From positions 1-64,000 of the forward strand of contig CAMDSH010000014.1 in assembly GCA_945907045.1 (NCBI GenBank): a stretch of DNA of 64,000 nucleotides, read 5' to 3'. The notes below the pieces were generated by a model. The model made no database searches and was not told where the DNA came from. It worked only from the letters and a program-made list of their open reading frames with translations. The stretch's first letter is position 1, and each line of letters begins with the position of its first letter. Both the position numbers and the translations under genes were made by a program. The stretch is from Rhizobium sp. Q54 (GTDB lineage Bacteria; Pseudomonadota; Alphaproteobacteria; Rhizobiales; Xanthobacteraceae). Shown in pieces: positions 29,834-38,961 of this stretch.

Positions 29834-30577
29834 ATGCGTATATTCAAACCGGCGATAGCGCTTTTCGCGCTGGCGGCAACGCTGCTGGCGCACCCTGCGC
29901 GCGCGGCCGAAAAGGTCGACCTGCTGCTGGTGCTTGCGTCCGACGTTTCACGCAGTGTCGACCAGCCAAAATTCCAGCTGCAGCGCGAGGGCTACGCCGC
30001 GGCGATTTCCAATCCGCGCGTGCTAGATGCCATCCGCTCCGGCCCGCACGGGCGCATCGCAATTTGTTTCCTGGAATGGTCCGGCGTCGGCAACCAGAAG
30101 GTCGTCATCGACTGGACCCTGATTGACGGGGCGGAAGCGGCGCAGCGTTTCGGCGACCAGCTGATCGAATTGCCGCGCTCGTTCGCCGACCGCACCTCGA
30201 TCAGCGGCGGCATCGATTTCGCAGTGGCGCAATTCGCCAACGCGCCGCAGCAGTCCACCCGCCGCACCATCGACGTGTCCGGCGACGGCACCAACAATTC
30301 CGGCCGAGACGTGACGGCGGCGCGCGACGATGCGCTCAAGCAGAACATCACCATCAACGGCCTCGTCATTTTGAGCTAGCGGCCGCTGGCCTGGAATCCG
30401 GAGCACACCAATCCGCCGGGCGGCCTCGGTAATTATTACAAGACCAACGTGATCGGCGGGCCGGGCGCCTTCGTCATGGTGGCGGAGAATTTCAATTCCT
30501 TCGGCAACGCCATCATCGGCAAGCTGATCGCCGAGATCGCGCAGACGCCCGCCCCGCAGCGCGCCGCGTCACGCTGA
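29834..30577 (+). pseudogene. DUF1194 (von Willebrand A-like) secreted protein, interrupted by an amber codon
   Basis: Signal peptide (about 1-24, ending HPARAA), then LLLVLASDVSRSVD, which looks like a MIDAS DxSxS motif, and a vWA-like fold typical of DUF1194. The frame stops at TAG (30377-30379) after 181 codons, straight after INGLVILS. It then continues in the same frame for 65 codons (RPLAWNPEHTNPPGGLGNYY .. VIGGPGAFVMVAENF) to a TGA at 30575. Those residues are the expected end of DUF1194 proteins. One base (GAG to TAG) would restore a 247-aa protein. Either a recent pseudogene, a sequencing error, or readthrough. Confidence 0.85.
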
Positions 30578-30699
30578 CATCCGAGGCAGCATCTGAGGCA
30601 GTTTGTCGCGATTTCGTCCGTGCCGATGCGGGCCACGCGATCCTGCTGCACATCCTCAGGAAACGGACGCGTTTCGAGCGATTCCAAACTGCGCTCGAC

Positions 30700-30712
30700 T
30701 AGAACCATTCTA
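30700..30712. promoter_or_regulatory. Candidate Irr box (iron control element) upstream of the iron(III) binding protein
   Basis: Palindrome TAGAA-CCA-TTCTA inside CTAGAACCATTCTAAC, 81 bp before the ATG of the iron-binding protein gene. It resembles the ICE motif (TTTAGAA..TTCTAAA) bound by Irr, the haem-responsive iron regulator of Rhizobiales. The location before an iron uptake gene supports this; the outer bases do not fully match. Confidence 0.5.
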
Positions 30713-30793
30713 ACTTATTGATCTATCGCAAGAAACGCTGCACGGACGTGCTATTCAATCCGCAACAGTCCGCCTTTTTTTCAGGAGCGTTGC

Positions 30794-31813
30794 ATGCGCG
30801 TTTCGATCCGCACCGTCTTGCTTGCCGCCGCCGCGTCATTCGCCGCCGGCAGCGCGCTCGCCCAAACGGGCGAAGTGAACGTCTACAGCTATCGCGAAAC
30901 CAAATTGATCCAGCCGATGCTCGATGCCTTCACCAAGGACACCGGCATCAAGGTCAACATCATTTCCGCCAGCTCCGGCCTCGAACAACGCATCAAGACC
31001 GAGGGCGCCAACAGCCCGGCCGACGTGCTGCTCACCGTCGACATCGGGCGGCTGGAAGAGGCGGCTAAATCCGGCATCTCGCAGCCGATCGCGTCGGCCG
31101 AACTCGACAAGGTGGTGGCGCCGCAATACCGCGACCCGGAAGGGCACTGGTACGGCATCTCGCTGCGCGCGCGCGTCGTTTACGTTTCAAAAGAACGCGT
31201 ACAGCAGACCGCGATCACTTACGAAGAACTCGCCGACCCGAAGTGGAAAGGCAAAATCTGCATCCGCTCCGGCCAGCACATGTACAACAACGCGCTGTTC
31301 GCCGCCGTCATCGCCAAGCACGGCGAAGCCAAGGCGGAAGAATGGCTGCGCGGACTGAAGGCCAATCTCGCGCAGAAGCCCTCCGGCGGCGACCGCGAGA
31401 CCGCGCGCGACGTGGCGGCGGGCAAGTGCGACATCGGCATCGGCAATACTTATTACTGGGCGCTGATGAACGACAAGGAAGCCGACAAGAAGGCATGGGC
31501 CGACGCCACGCGCGTTATCCTGCCGACCTTTGCCGGCGGCGGCACTCACGTGAACCTGTCGGGCGTTGTGCTGGTGAAGACCGCGCCGAACAAGGCCAAC
31601 GGCATGAAGCTGATCGAGTGGCTGGCGGGCGAAACCGCGCAACACATGTACGCCGACGTGAATTACGAATATCCGCTGCGCGCCGGCATCGCCATCAACC
31701 CGACCATCGCGGGCTACGGCACGCTCAAGCCCGACGCCATGCCTATCTCCAAGATCGCCGACAACAAGAAGGCGGCATCGACGCTGGTAGACAAGGTCGG
31801 CTTCGACAATTGA
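30794..31813 (+). CDS. fbpA: Iron(III) ABC transporter periplasmic binding protein (FbpA/FutA type)
   Basis: 339 aa. Signal peptide about 1-23 (ending ALAQ). VNVYSYRETKLIQPMLDAF is the usual start of FbpA/FutA proteins. The tyrosine pair Y220-Y221 in GNTYYWALM and tyrosines such as VNVYSYR are the likely Fe(III) ligands. CAGGAG precedes the ATG. The permease gene follows 14 bp later. A candidate Irr box lies upstream. No ATPase gene adjoins. Confidence 0.93.
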   Translation: MRVSIRTVLLAAAASFAAGSALAQTGEVNVYSYRETKLIQPMLDAFTKDTGIKVNIISASSGLEQRIKTEGANSPADVLLTVDIGRLEEAAKSGISQPIASAELDKVVAPQYRDPEGHWYGISLRARVVYVSKERVQQTAITYEELADPKWKGKICIRSGQHMYNNALFAAVIAKHGEAKAEEWLRGLKANLAQKPSGGDRETARDVAAGKCDIGIGNTYYWALMNDKEADKKAWADATRVILPTFAGGGTHVNLSGVVLVKTAPNKANGMKLIEWLAGETAQHMYADVNYEYPLRAGIAINPTIAGYGTLKPDAMPISKIADNKKAASTLVDKVGFDN

Positions 31814-31827
31814 TCCCGGCTCGTCCC

Positions 31828-33516
31828 ATGCGCAACGGCCTCGCCTCGCGCGGGGCCGTTCGTCTTTGGCCGCAGGTGCAGGTGGCGGCATTCCTCATTG
31901 CGTTCGCCATCGCCGCGTTGGTGGCGGCGCCGCTCATCAGCTTCGCGCGCATTGCCGCCATCGGCGACGCCGAAATCTGGGCGCACCTCGCGGCTTATGT
32001 GCTTCCTGTCGCGTTGACGCAGACGGCGCTGTTGCTCGCCGGCGTCGCGGTGATCGCCACCATCGCGGGCGCGGGCACCGCCTGGCTGGTGACGACGTTC
32101 CAGTTTCCCGGACGTGACAGCTTGCTGTGGCTGCTGCCCTTGCCGCTCGCGATCCCGACCTACATCGCGGCTTACGTTTACGTCGACATCTTCGACGCCG
32201 CAGGTCCGGTGCAGTTGCTTTTGCGTGAAATTTTCGGCTGGCGGACCGGCGCGGATTACTGGTTCCCGCCGGTGCGCTCGCTCGGCGGCGCGGTGTTGAT
32301 CATCGGCTTCGTGCTCTATCCGTACGTTTATCTGGCGGCGCGCGCGATGTTCCAGACGCAATCCGCGGTGTTCGCGGACGCCGCGCGCTCGCTCGGCGCA
32401 AGGCCACTCACGCTGGCGCGCCACATCACGCTGCCGCTGGCGCGGCCCGCGCTGGCGGTGGGCCTCGCGCTCGCAATGCTGGAAACGCTCAACGACATCG
32501 GCGCCAGCGAATACCTGGGCGTGCAGACGCTCACGCTCTCGGTTTTCACCACCTGGCTCAATCGCGGCAGCCTGCCGGGCGCGGCGCAGATCGCGGTCAT
32601 CATGCTGATCGCCGTCACCTGTTTGATCGCGCTGGAGCGCTACGGGCGGCGGCGGCAAAACTACATCGGCGCGGTGCAGGACGCAGCCGTGGCCTCCCGC
32701 ATTACGCTTTCCGGCCGCGCCGGATGGCTGGCGGCGGGGTTGTGCTTCATCCCCGTGGCGCTGGGGTTTCTCATTCCGGCGGGCTTTCTGCTGCGCGAAG
32801 TCATCGCGCGCGGGCTGCTGACCGGCTTCGATCCGGTGCTGATACGCCACGCCGCCACCACCGTCATGCTGGCGGGCATCGCCACCGCCGTGGTGCTGCT
32901 GCTCGGCATCGCGGCGACGCTGCCGCTACGGCTCAAGCACCATCCGGCGATCTTCGCCTGCGTCAATTTTGCGACATTGGGCTATGCGGTGCCGGGCACG
33001 GTGCTGGCGCTGGGTTTGCTCTCGCCGCTGGTCGCAATCGACGAGGCAATCAACTGGGTGGCGGCGAGCTTTGGGACAACGGGCGTCGGTCTTGTCGTCG
33101 CGGGTTCGGGCGCGGCGCTGGTGATCGCCTACGCGGTGCGCTTCCTCGCCATCGCCATCGGCTTCATGCAGGCGGGCTTTGCGCGCATTTCAGGCGAGTT
33201 CGACGACGTCGCGCGCCTGCTCGGCGCCGGTCCGCTCACGCTGGCGCGCAGCGTGCATTTGCCGATGATGCGCCCCGCGCTGTGGGGCGCGGCGCTGCTG
33301 GTGTTCGTCGATTGCCTGAAGGAATTGCCGGCGACGCTGCTGCTGCGCCCGCTCAATGTCGAAACCTTGTCGACCTACATCTACCAGTTCGCGGTGCGCG
33401 GAAATTTCGAGGAAGGCGCGCTGGCCGCGTTGCTGATCGTCGCCGCCGGCATCCTGCCTGTGATCCGCATCGTCAGGTATGCTGACCTGCCGCCCGCCCG
33501 TTCGTCTTTACGTTAA
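31828..33516 (+). CDS. fbpB: Iron(III) ABC transporter permease (FbpB type, two fused permease halves)
   Basis: 562 aa from the ATG at 31828; a TTG overlapping the fbpA stop (31810) is an alternative. About twelve hydrophobic segments in two homologous halves, each with an EAA-type loop: SLGARPLTLARHITLPLARP (about residue 189) and LLGAGPLTLARSVHLPMMRP (about 465). This double-permease layout is standard for FbpB. Inner membrane. The third component (FbpC ATPase) is missing downstream, where an AsmA gene follows. Confidence 0.93.
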   Translation: MRNGLASRGAVRLWPQVQVAAFLIAFAIAALVAAPLISFARIAAIGDAEIWAHLAAYVLPVALTQTALLLAGVAVIATIAGAGTAWLVTTFQFPGRDSLLWLLPLPLAIPTYIAAYVYVDIFDAAGPVQLLLREIFGWRTGADYWFPPVRSLGGAVLIIGFVLYPYVYLAARAMFQTQSAVFADAARSLGARPLTLARHITLPLARPALAVGLALAMLETLNDIGASEYLGVQTLTLSVFTTWLNRGSLPGAAQIAVIMLIAVTCLIALERYGRRRQNYIGAVQDAAVASRITLSGRAGWLAAGLCFIPVALGFLIPAGFLLREVIARGLLTGFDPVLIRHAATTVMLAGIATAVVLLLGIAATLPLRLKHHPAIFACVNFATLGYAVPGTVLALGLLSPLVAIDEAINWVAASFGTTGVGLVVAGSGAALVIAYAVRFLAIAIGFMQAGFARISGEFDDVARLLGAGPLTLARSVHLPMMRPALWGAALLVFVDCLKELPATLLLRPLNVETLSTYIYQFAVRGNFEEGALAALLIVAAGILPVIRIVRYADLPPARSSLR

Positions 33517-33554
33517 CGCCGCCAAACCCGGCATAAACGGCGCATAAGTTCCTG

Positions 33555-35624
33555 GTGGGCCGCACGGCGGCCACGAAAGCGTCACAGAGCCCGGCCACGG
33601 TTGGCGGCAGCAAAGCCGGTGGCTATAGTCCCCGGCGCTTTGGCACAAAACAATTGGATTTGCGTCTCGTGATCGCTGCCACCGGCTTCAAACGCCTGGG
33701 ACTAGCCATCGCAGCCCTGGTGGCGGCGTTTTGCGGCGTATTCGCCGCCATGTCGATTTTGATTTCCACCGACGCCGTGCGCGAGGCGGTGAAGACGGAA
33801 ATCCGCAACGTCACCGGCCTCGATCTGATCCTGCGCGGCGAGGCGACGGTGTCGCTGTTCCCCACCGGCAATGTCAGCTTCGCCGACGTGCGGCTCGATG
33901 ACGACCGCGGCGGCAAACCGGCGCTGATGGCCGAACGGCTGACGGCGCGGCTGCAATTTTTCCCGCTTCTGATTGGGCGCGCCGACATCGCCGACGTGTC
34001 GCTGGTGCGCCCGAACATCGCCGTGACTTTCGAGCCCAATGGCCGCTCGAACTGGTCGGGCCTGATCGAGGCTCTGGCGCGCACGCAAAAGCCGAGCCAG
34101 CAACAGCTCACGTCATTCTCCGAAATCCGTATCGACGGCGGCACGATCACCGTGCGCGACGATACCCACAATGTCAGCGAGACGCTCAGCGATGTCGAAA
34201 TGTCGCTGGCGTGGCCTTCGATCGCGCGCAGCTTCGGCGCGACGGGACGTTTCGTCTGGCGCAATGAACCCGTCGATGCCAGCGTCAGCCTGAACGATTT
34301 TGCCGCCGCGCTCTCCGGCGCGCGCACCGGCCTGAAGCTGCGATTGTCGGGAGCGCCGCTGAAAGCCGCCTTCGACGGCAACATGAGCTGGCGCCCGACG
34401 CTCAAGATCGAAGGCACGCTCGCCGCCGACGCCGCTTCGCTGCGCGAGACGATGCGCTGGACCGGACAAAAGGCGCTGCCCGGCGGCGGCTTCGGCCGCT
34501 TCGCGCTCAAGGCGCAAACCAACGTGGCCGGCAGCACCATCGCGCTCACCGGCGTCAATCTCGAACTCGACGGCAACGCCGCCGAAGGCGTGCTGACCTT
34601 GGCCACCGACGGGCGGCAGACGCTGCAAGGAACGCTCGCCGCCGAGAAGCTCGATCTCACGCCTTACACCTCCACCGTGCGCCTGCTTTCCGCCAACGCG
34701 CGCCAATGGAACGCGATGCCGATCGCGCTCGACGGGCTCGACGGCTTCGACCTCGATCTGCGGCTGTCGGCGGCGCAGGTGCTGCTGAGCAGCGGCAAAC
34801 TCGGCCGCACCGCGGTCTCCGCAAATCTGCGCGGCGGGCATCTCGCCGTCAGCATCGGGGAATCGCAGGCGTTCGGCGGCCTGATCAAGGGATCGTTCAT
34901 GCTCGCGGGCACCGAGGCGGGCGTCGATCTCAAAACACAATTGCAATTCTTCGACGTCGATCTGGAAAGCTGCCTTGGCCAGTTGTTCGGGCTCAAGCGC
35001 CTCGAAGGCAAAGGCAATCTTGCGTTGGCGCTGGAAGGCTCCGGCGGCAGCGTGCTGGCGCTTACGCGCACGCTCAACGGCTCCGCCAGCCTGAGCGGGC
35101 AACAGGGCGCGCTGGCGGGCTTAAACGTCGAGCAGCTGCTGCGCCGTCTCGAGCGGCGTCCGCTGTCCGGCGGCGGCGAGTTCCGCACCGGGCGCACGCC
35201 TTATGACCGCATCACCCTCACGCTCAAGATCGCGCAAGGAACCGCCACCGTGGAAGACGTGAGCATCGAAGGCGCCGCGGTGAAACTCGCGCTTGCCGGT
35301 TCCGCTTCGATACCGGCGCGCGATCTCGATCTCAAAGGCACCGCCGCGCTGATGTCCGCCGGCAACGCCGCGCCCGCGTTCGAGTTGCCCTTTATCGTGC
35401 AGGGGCCGTGGGAAGATCCGATTTTGCTGCCCGACCCGCAAAGCCTGATCCGGCGCTCCGGCGCTGCGGCGCCGCTGCTCGACTCGGTGCGCGACCGGCG
35501 CGCGCGCGAGGCCGTGCGCGCCGCCATCGAGCGGCTGACCGGAGTGCCCGCTTTTACGGCGCCTCTGCCCCCGGCACCGGCCACGCCCGTGGCTGAACCC
35601 GCGCCGTCCCAGAAGCCGCAATAG
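33555..35624 (+). CDS. AsmA-family protein
   Basis: 689 aa from a GTG at 33555; a second GTG at 33669 would give a shorter product beginning just before the membrane segment (GLAIAALVAAFCGVFAAMSIL) and may be the true start. One N-terminal transmembrane helix, then a long periplasmic beta-rich repeat region of the AsmA/TamB superfamily. The C-terminal AsmA motif is near 480-600 (DLESCLGQLFGLKRLEGKGNL .. LNGSASLSGQQGALAGLNV, quoted in parts). The tail is Pro/Ala-rich. Members are proposed to move phospholipids between membranes; the specific role here is unknown. Confidence 0.88.
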   Translation: MGRTAATKASQSPATVGGSKAGGYSPRRFGTKQLDLRLVIAATGFKRLGLAIAALVAAFCGVFAAMSILISTDAVREAVKTEIRNVTGLDLILRGEATVSLFPTGNVSFADVRLDDDRGGKPALMAERLTARLQFFPLLIGRADIADVSLVRPNIAVTFEPNGRSNWSGLIEALARTQKPSQQQLTSFSEIRIDGGTITVRDDTHNVSETLSDVEMSLAWPSIARSFGATGRFVWRNEPVDASVSLNDFAAALSGARTGLKLRLSGAPLKAAFDGNMSWRPTLKIEGTLAADAASLRETMRWTGQKALPGGGFGRFALKAQTNVAGSTIALTGVNLELDGNAAEGVLTLATDGRQTLQGTLAAEKLDLTPYTSTVRLLSANARQWNAMPIALDGLDGFDLDLRLSAAQVLLSSGKLGRTAVSANLRGGHLAVSIGESQAFGGLIKGSFMLAGTEAGVDLKTQLQFFDVDLESCLGQLFGLKRLEGKGNLALALEGSGGSVLALTRTLNGSASLSGQQGALAGLNVEQLLRRLERRPLSGGGEFRTGRTPYDRITLTLKIAQGTATVEDVSIEGAAVKLALAGSASIPARDLDLKGTAALMSAGNAAPAFELPFIVQGPWEDPILLPDPQSLIRRSGAAAPLLDSVRDRRAREAVRAAIERLTGVPAFTAPLPPAPATPVAEPAPSQKPQ

Positions 35625-35724
35625 CCCTCTTTCCCCTCCGGCGCATGGCGGCACGCGGCCGATGGACTATCATTGCGCGGAAACGAATCACTCGCCGGCT
35701 TGAGGCCGGCGCGACGGGGCCTGG

Positions 35725-35985
35725 ATGCTGCATCCGATCCTGCGGACACTGGTAAAAGTCGCGATCGCCTCGCTGATCGTCGGAACGATCCTGGCGCATT
35801 TCGGCATCACCGCCGAACAGTTGATGCGGGAATTCGGGCTCTCGGCCGAGCGGCTGCAGGAGCTGGCGCGCAGGGGCTTTGACTGGGCGCTGCCGAACGT
35901 GCTGCTCGGTTCGCTGGTGATCGTGCCGGTGTGGTTCCTGGCCTATCTGTTCCGCCCGCCCGGCAGCAGTAGCAGCAGCGAATAA
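35725..35985 (+). CDS. Small inner-membrane protein (DUF6460-like)
   Basis: 86 aa with two hydrophobic helices (about 9-26 and 57-77) and an amphipathic segment between (EQLMREFGLSAERLQELARR). Resembles small Rhizobiales membrane proteins of DUF6460, though I rely on pattern only. The C-terminus is a serine run. Codon use matches its neighbours. Function unknown. Convergent with the polyamine-type permease gene that ends 8 bp later. Confidence 0.6.
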   Translation: MLHPILRTLVKVAIASLIVGTILAHFGITAEQLMREFGLSAERLQELARRGFDWALPNVLLGSLVIVPVWFLAYLFRPPGSSSSSE

Positions 35986-35992
35986 TCTTCGA

Positions 35993-36808
35993 TCAGAACT
36001 TTGCCGCCAGCGCCGCCGCCTGTTCGCGCCGCGCCGCGTTGCGTTTGCCCAGCAGCGACGCCGCGATGATGCTCAACGCCACCACCGCGATAGTGATCGT
36101 GCAAATCGCATTGATCTGCGGTTTCACGCCAAGGCGTACTTCCGAATAGATGCGAATGGGCAACGTGGTTGCGCCCGGCCCGGTGGTGAAGCTCGCGATC
36201 ACAAGGTCATCGATTGAAAGCGTGAAGGCGAGCATCCAGCCGGCGGCAATCGCCGGCGCGATCAGCGGCAGCGTGACGGAGAGGAACGCTTTTACCGGCG
36301 GGCAGCCGAGATCCATCGCGGCTTCTTCCAAACTGGTGTCGAAGCCGATCAGCCGCGACTGCACGATAACGGTGACGAAGCACATCGTGAGCGTCGTGTG
36401 CGCTGCGGTGATGGTCCAGAATCCGCGATCGATGTCGAGCGCGACGAATAACAATAAAAGCGAGAGCCCAGTGATGACTTCCGGCATCACCAGCGGGGCG
36501 TAGATCGCGCCGGAAAACAGCAACCGTCCGCGAAACCTGCGCACGCGCGTCAGAGCCAGCGCGGCGAGCGTGCCGAGCAGCGTCGCCGCGCTCGCGGAGA
36601 TAACCGCAACGCGCAGGCTCAACCACGCGGCGTCCAGCATGGGCTGGTCGTTGAGCAACTCTCCATACCAGCGCGTCGACCAGCCGCCCCACACCGTGAC
36701 CAGCCGCGAGGCGTTGAACGAATAGATCACCAGAATGACGATCGGCAGATAGAGAAACGCCAGCCCCAGCGCGACCGAGACGACGTTGAACATGGAAGCG
36801 CGCCGCAT
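35993..36808 (-). CDS. potI: ABC transporter permease, spermidine/putrescine type (PotI/PotC-like)
   Basis: 271 aa; the ATG shares one base with the stop of the upstream permease gene (TGATG). Six membrane helices. The EAA loop reads EEAAMDLGCPPVKAFLSVTLPLI (from about residue 165; written in parts EEAAMDLGCPP and VKAFLSVTLPLI). FNASRLVTVWGGWSTRWYGEL is typical of PotC/PotI. Inner membrane, pairs with the PotH-like subunit and the ATPase encoded upstream. Confidence 0.9.
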   Translation of the reverse strand: MRRASMFNVVSVALGLAFLYLPIVILVIYSFNASRLVTVWGGWSTRWYGELLNDQPMLDAAWLSLRVAVISASAATLLGTLAALALTRVRRFRGRLLFSGAIYAPLVMPEVITGLSLLLLFVALDIDRGFWTITAAHTTLTMCFVTVIVQSRLIGFDTSLEEAAMDLGCPPVKAFLSVTLPLIAPAIAAGWMLAFTLSIDDLVIASFTTGPGATTLPIRIYSEVRLGVKPQINAICTITIAVVALSIIAASLLGKRNAARREQAAALAAKF

Positions 36809-37722
36809 CACCGGGCTCCTTCCAGCGCGCGCTTTTGCAGGTGCTCGTAGAGCACGATCGGCACCACCAGCAGGCACAGCAACACGACCGTGATCGCCGC
36901 CGCCACCGGCCAGTCTTTATTGCTGAAGAATTCCACCCACAGCGTCTGCCCGATCATCGCGGTTTGCGAACCGCCGAGCAGATCGGGAATGACGAACTCG
37001 CCGACCATCGGGATGAAACACAGCAGCGCACCCGCGACCACGCCCGGCCGCGCGATGGGGAGCGTGACCAGCCAGAACGCTTTTGCACGCGGGCAGCCGA
37101 GATCGGCGGCGGCTTCAAGCAGCGCCTCGTCCATTTTTTCCAGCGTGGCGTAAATGGGCAGCACCATGAAAGGCAAATAAGAATAAACGAGGCCGATATA
37201 GATCGCGGTGTCGGTCGAGAGCCACACCACCGGCTGCGCGATGACGCCGAGCGCGAGCAGCACGTCGTTGAGCAACCCGTCGCGCTGGAGAATGTTGATC
37301 CACGCGTAAATGCGGATGAGGAACGACGTCCAGAACGGCAGGATTACAAGTAGAAACAATATGGGTTGCACACGGCGCGGCGAGCGCGCGATGCCATAGG
37401 CGATGGGAAAGCCGATCAACAGCAAGATGAGCGTCGCAAGACCGGCGATTTCCAGACTCTTCAAATACGAGAAGAAATAAAGCGAGTCGGAGAACAGCAA
37501 CGTGTAAGTCTCGAACGAGAGCGCGCCGAAGAATTCCCGCGCGCCTTGCCAGCCGGCGGAAATATCGAACACGGGCAGATAAGGCGGCTGCGCCAGCGCG
37601 TTCTGCGAAAGGCTGATCTTGAGCACGATGGCGAGGGGAACGAGGAAAAAAAGCGCGAGCCAGAGATACGGCACCCACACGATGAGCCGCGCACCGAGCG
37701 GACGTTTGCCGGTTGCGCTCAT
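36808..37722 (-). CDS. potH: ABC transporter permease, spermidine/putrescine type (PotH/PotB-like)
   Basis: 304 aa from the ATG that overlaps the ATPase stop (ATGA). Six membrane helices; EAA loop LEAAADLGCPRAKAFWLVTLP (parts: LEAAADLGCPRAKAF, WLVTLP), then LCFIPMVGEFVIPDLLGG, characteristic of PotB/PotH. Inner membrane. Translationally coupled on both sides, so ATPase - PotH - PotI form one tight operon. Confidence 0.92.
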   Translation of the reverse strand: MSATGKRPLGARLIVWVPYLWLALFFLVPLAIVLKISLSQNALAQPPYLPVFDISAGWQGAREFFGALSFETYTLLFSDSLYFFSYLKSLEIAGLATLILLLIGFPIAYGIARSPRRVQPILFLLVILPFWTSFLIRIYAWINILQRDGLLNDVLLALGVIAQPVVWLSTDTAIYIGLVYSYLPFMVLPIYATLEKMDEALLEAAADLGCPRAKAFWLVTLPIARPGVVAGALLCFIPMVGEFVIPDLLGGSQTAMIGQTLWVEFFSNKDWPVAAAITVVLLCLLVVPIVLYEHLQKRALEGAR

Positions 37723-38867
37723 TTGGTCAGCACCACGCCGGATTCGCGCGCCCAGGTGAGCGATACCTTGTCGCCAAGACTGACAGGCGGATTTGTCCCG
37801 CGCGCGACATTCGCCACCGCGGCCTTCATGACGAAACCGCTGTCGAGCTTCACCTTGTAGATCGACATATCGCCGAGATAACCGATGTCCCACACCGTGC
37901 CGGTGGCGTTGTTGTCCGGCGCCCCGGCGGAGGCCGCCGGCGCCAGATGGATTTTCTCCGGACGCAACGCGACCGATACCGTGTCGCCGAATTTCGCACC
38001 GGCGGCGTCCGCCACGCGCAGCCGACCGGCGGGCGTGTTTTCGATCACGCCGGCATCGCTCATGCGCCCTTCAAGCAGATTGACGTCACCGATGAAATCC
38101 GCGACCCAGCGCGAATTCGGCCGCTCGTAAATCTCCGCCGGCGGCGCCACCTGCACGAGGCGGCCATGGTCCATCACGCCGATGCGATGGGCGAGGATCA
38201 TCGCCTCTTCCTGGTCGTGCGTGACGACGATGAACGTGGTCCCCAGCTTGCGCTGCAATTCCATCAACTCGAATTGCGTCTCTGCGCGCAACTTCTTGTC
38301 GAGCGCGGCGAGCGGCTCATCGAGCAGCAGCACGCGCGGGCGTTTCACCAGCGAGCGCGCGAGCGCGACGCGCTGGCGCTGGCCGCCGGAAAGCTGGTCC
38401 GGACGGCGCGGCCCGAAACCGTCCAGCTTCACCAGTGTCAAAATTTCGGCGACGCGCGCGGCGATTTCTTCTTTGCTTAAGTTCTCTTGCCGTAATCCAA
38501 AAGCGATGTTGCCCTCGACGCTGAGATGCGGAAACAGCGCGTAGCTTTGGAACATCATGTTAACGGGACGGCGGTGCGGCGGCACCGGGGCGATATCCTC
38601 GCCGCCGAGCAGGATGCGCCCTTCATCCGGCGCCTCAAAACCCGCCAGCATCCGCAGCAACGTCGTCTTGCCGCAGCCGGAGGGGCCGAGCAGCGCGAAG
38701 AATTCGCGCTCGTAAATGTCGAGCGAAAGCGTATCGACCGCCACGATTGGCCCGAAGCGGCGGCTCACGTCTTCGATGCGGAGCAATGGACGCGCATTCG
38801 CGTCGGCCCAGGGCGCGAAATTCCTGCGCGTGCCGCTCGCCTGCGGCTCCATGCCTGCGCTCGCCAT
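37719..38867 (-). CDS. potG: ABC transporter ATP-binding protein, spermidine/putrescine type (PotG/PotA-like)
   Basis: 382 aa. Walker A GPSGCGKTT (about residue 61), Q-loop FQSYALFPHLSV, signature LSGGQRQRVALAR, Walker B VLLLDEPL, and the H-loop in VTHDQEEA. C-terminal TOBE_2 regulatory domain (about 300-380). First gene of the operon with two permeases. The periplasmic binding protein normally encoded with it (PotF/PotD) is not in the window: upstream is a receiver-domain gene. Substrate (putrescine, spermidine or another polyamine-like solute) therefore uncertain. Confidence 0.92.
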   Translation of the reverse strand: MASAGMEPQASGTRRNFAPWADANARPLLRIEDVSRRFGPIVAVDTLSLDIYEREFFALLGPSGCGKTTLLRMLAGFEAPDEGRILLGGEDIAPVPPHRRPVNMMFQSYALFPHLSVEGNIAFGLRQENLSKEEIAARVAEILTLVKLDGFGPRRPDQLSGGQRQRVALARSLVKRPRVLLLDEPLAALDKKLRAETQFELMELQRKLGTTFIVVTHDQEEAMILAHRIGVMDHGRLVQVAPPAEIYERPNSRWVADFIGDVNLLEGRMSDAGVIENTPAGRLRVADAAGAKFGDTVSVALRPEKIHLAPAASAGAPDNNATGTVWDIGYLGDMSIYKVKLDSGFVMKAAVANVARGTNPPVSLGDKVSLTWARESGVVLTK

Positions 38868-38961
38868 GAAAAATCCTCGACGCGATCCTGTCCAGCGCCA
38901 CGCTAGCGGGGCGCGCCGGACGGCTCAACAATCGAATTGCAACGATGTGTGCAGAGAAGCG

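Noticed and set aside
37719-38867. FbpC ATPase for the iron transporter
   Set aside because: It is coupled to PotH/PotI-type permeases on the opposite strand, so assigned to that transporter.
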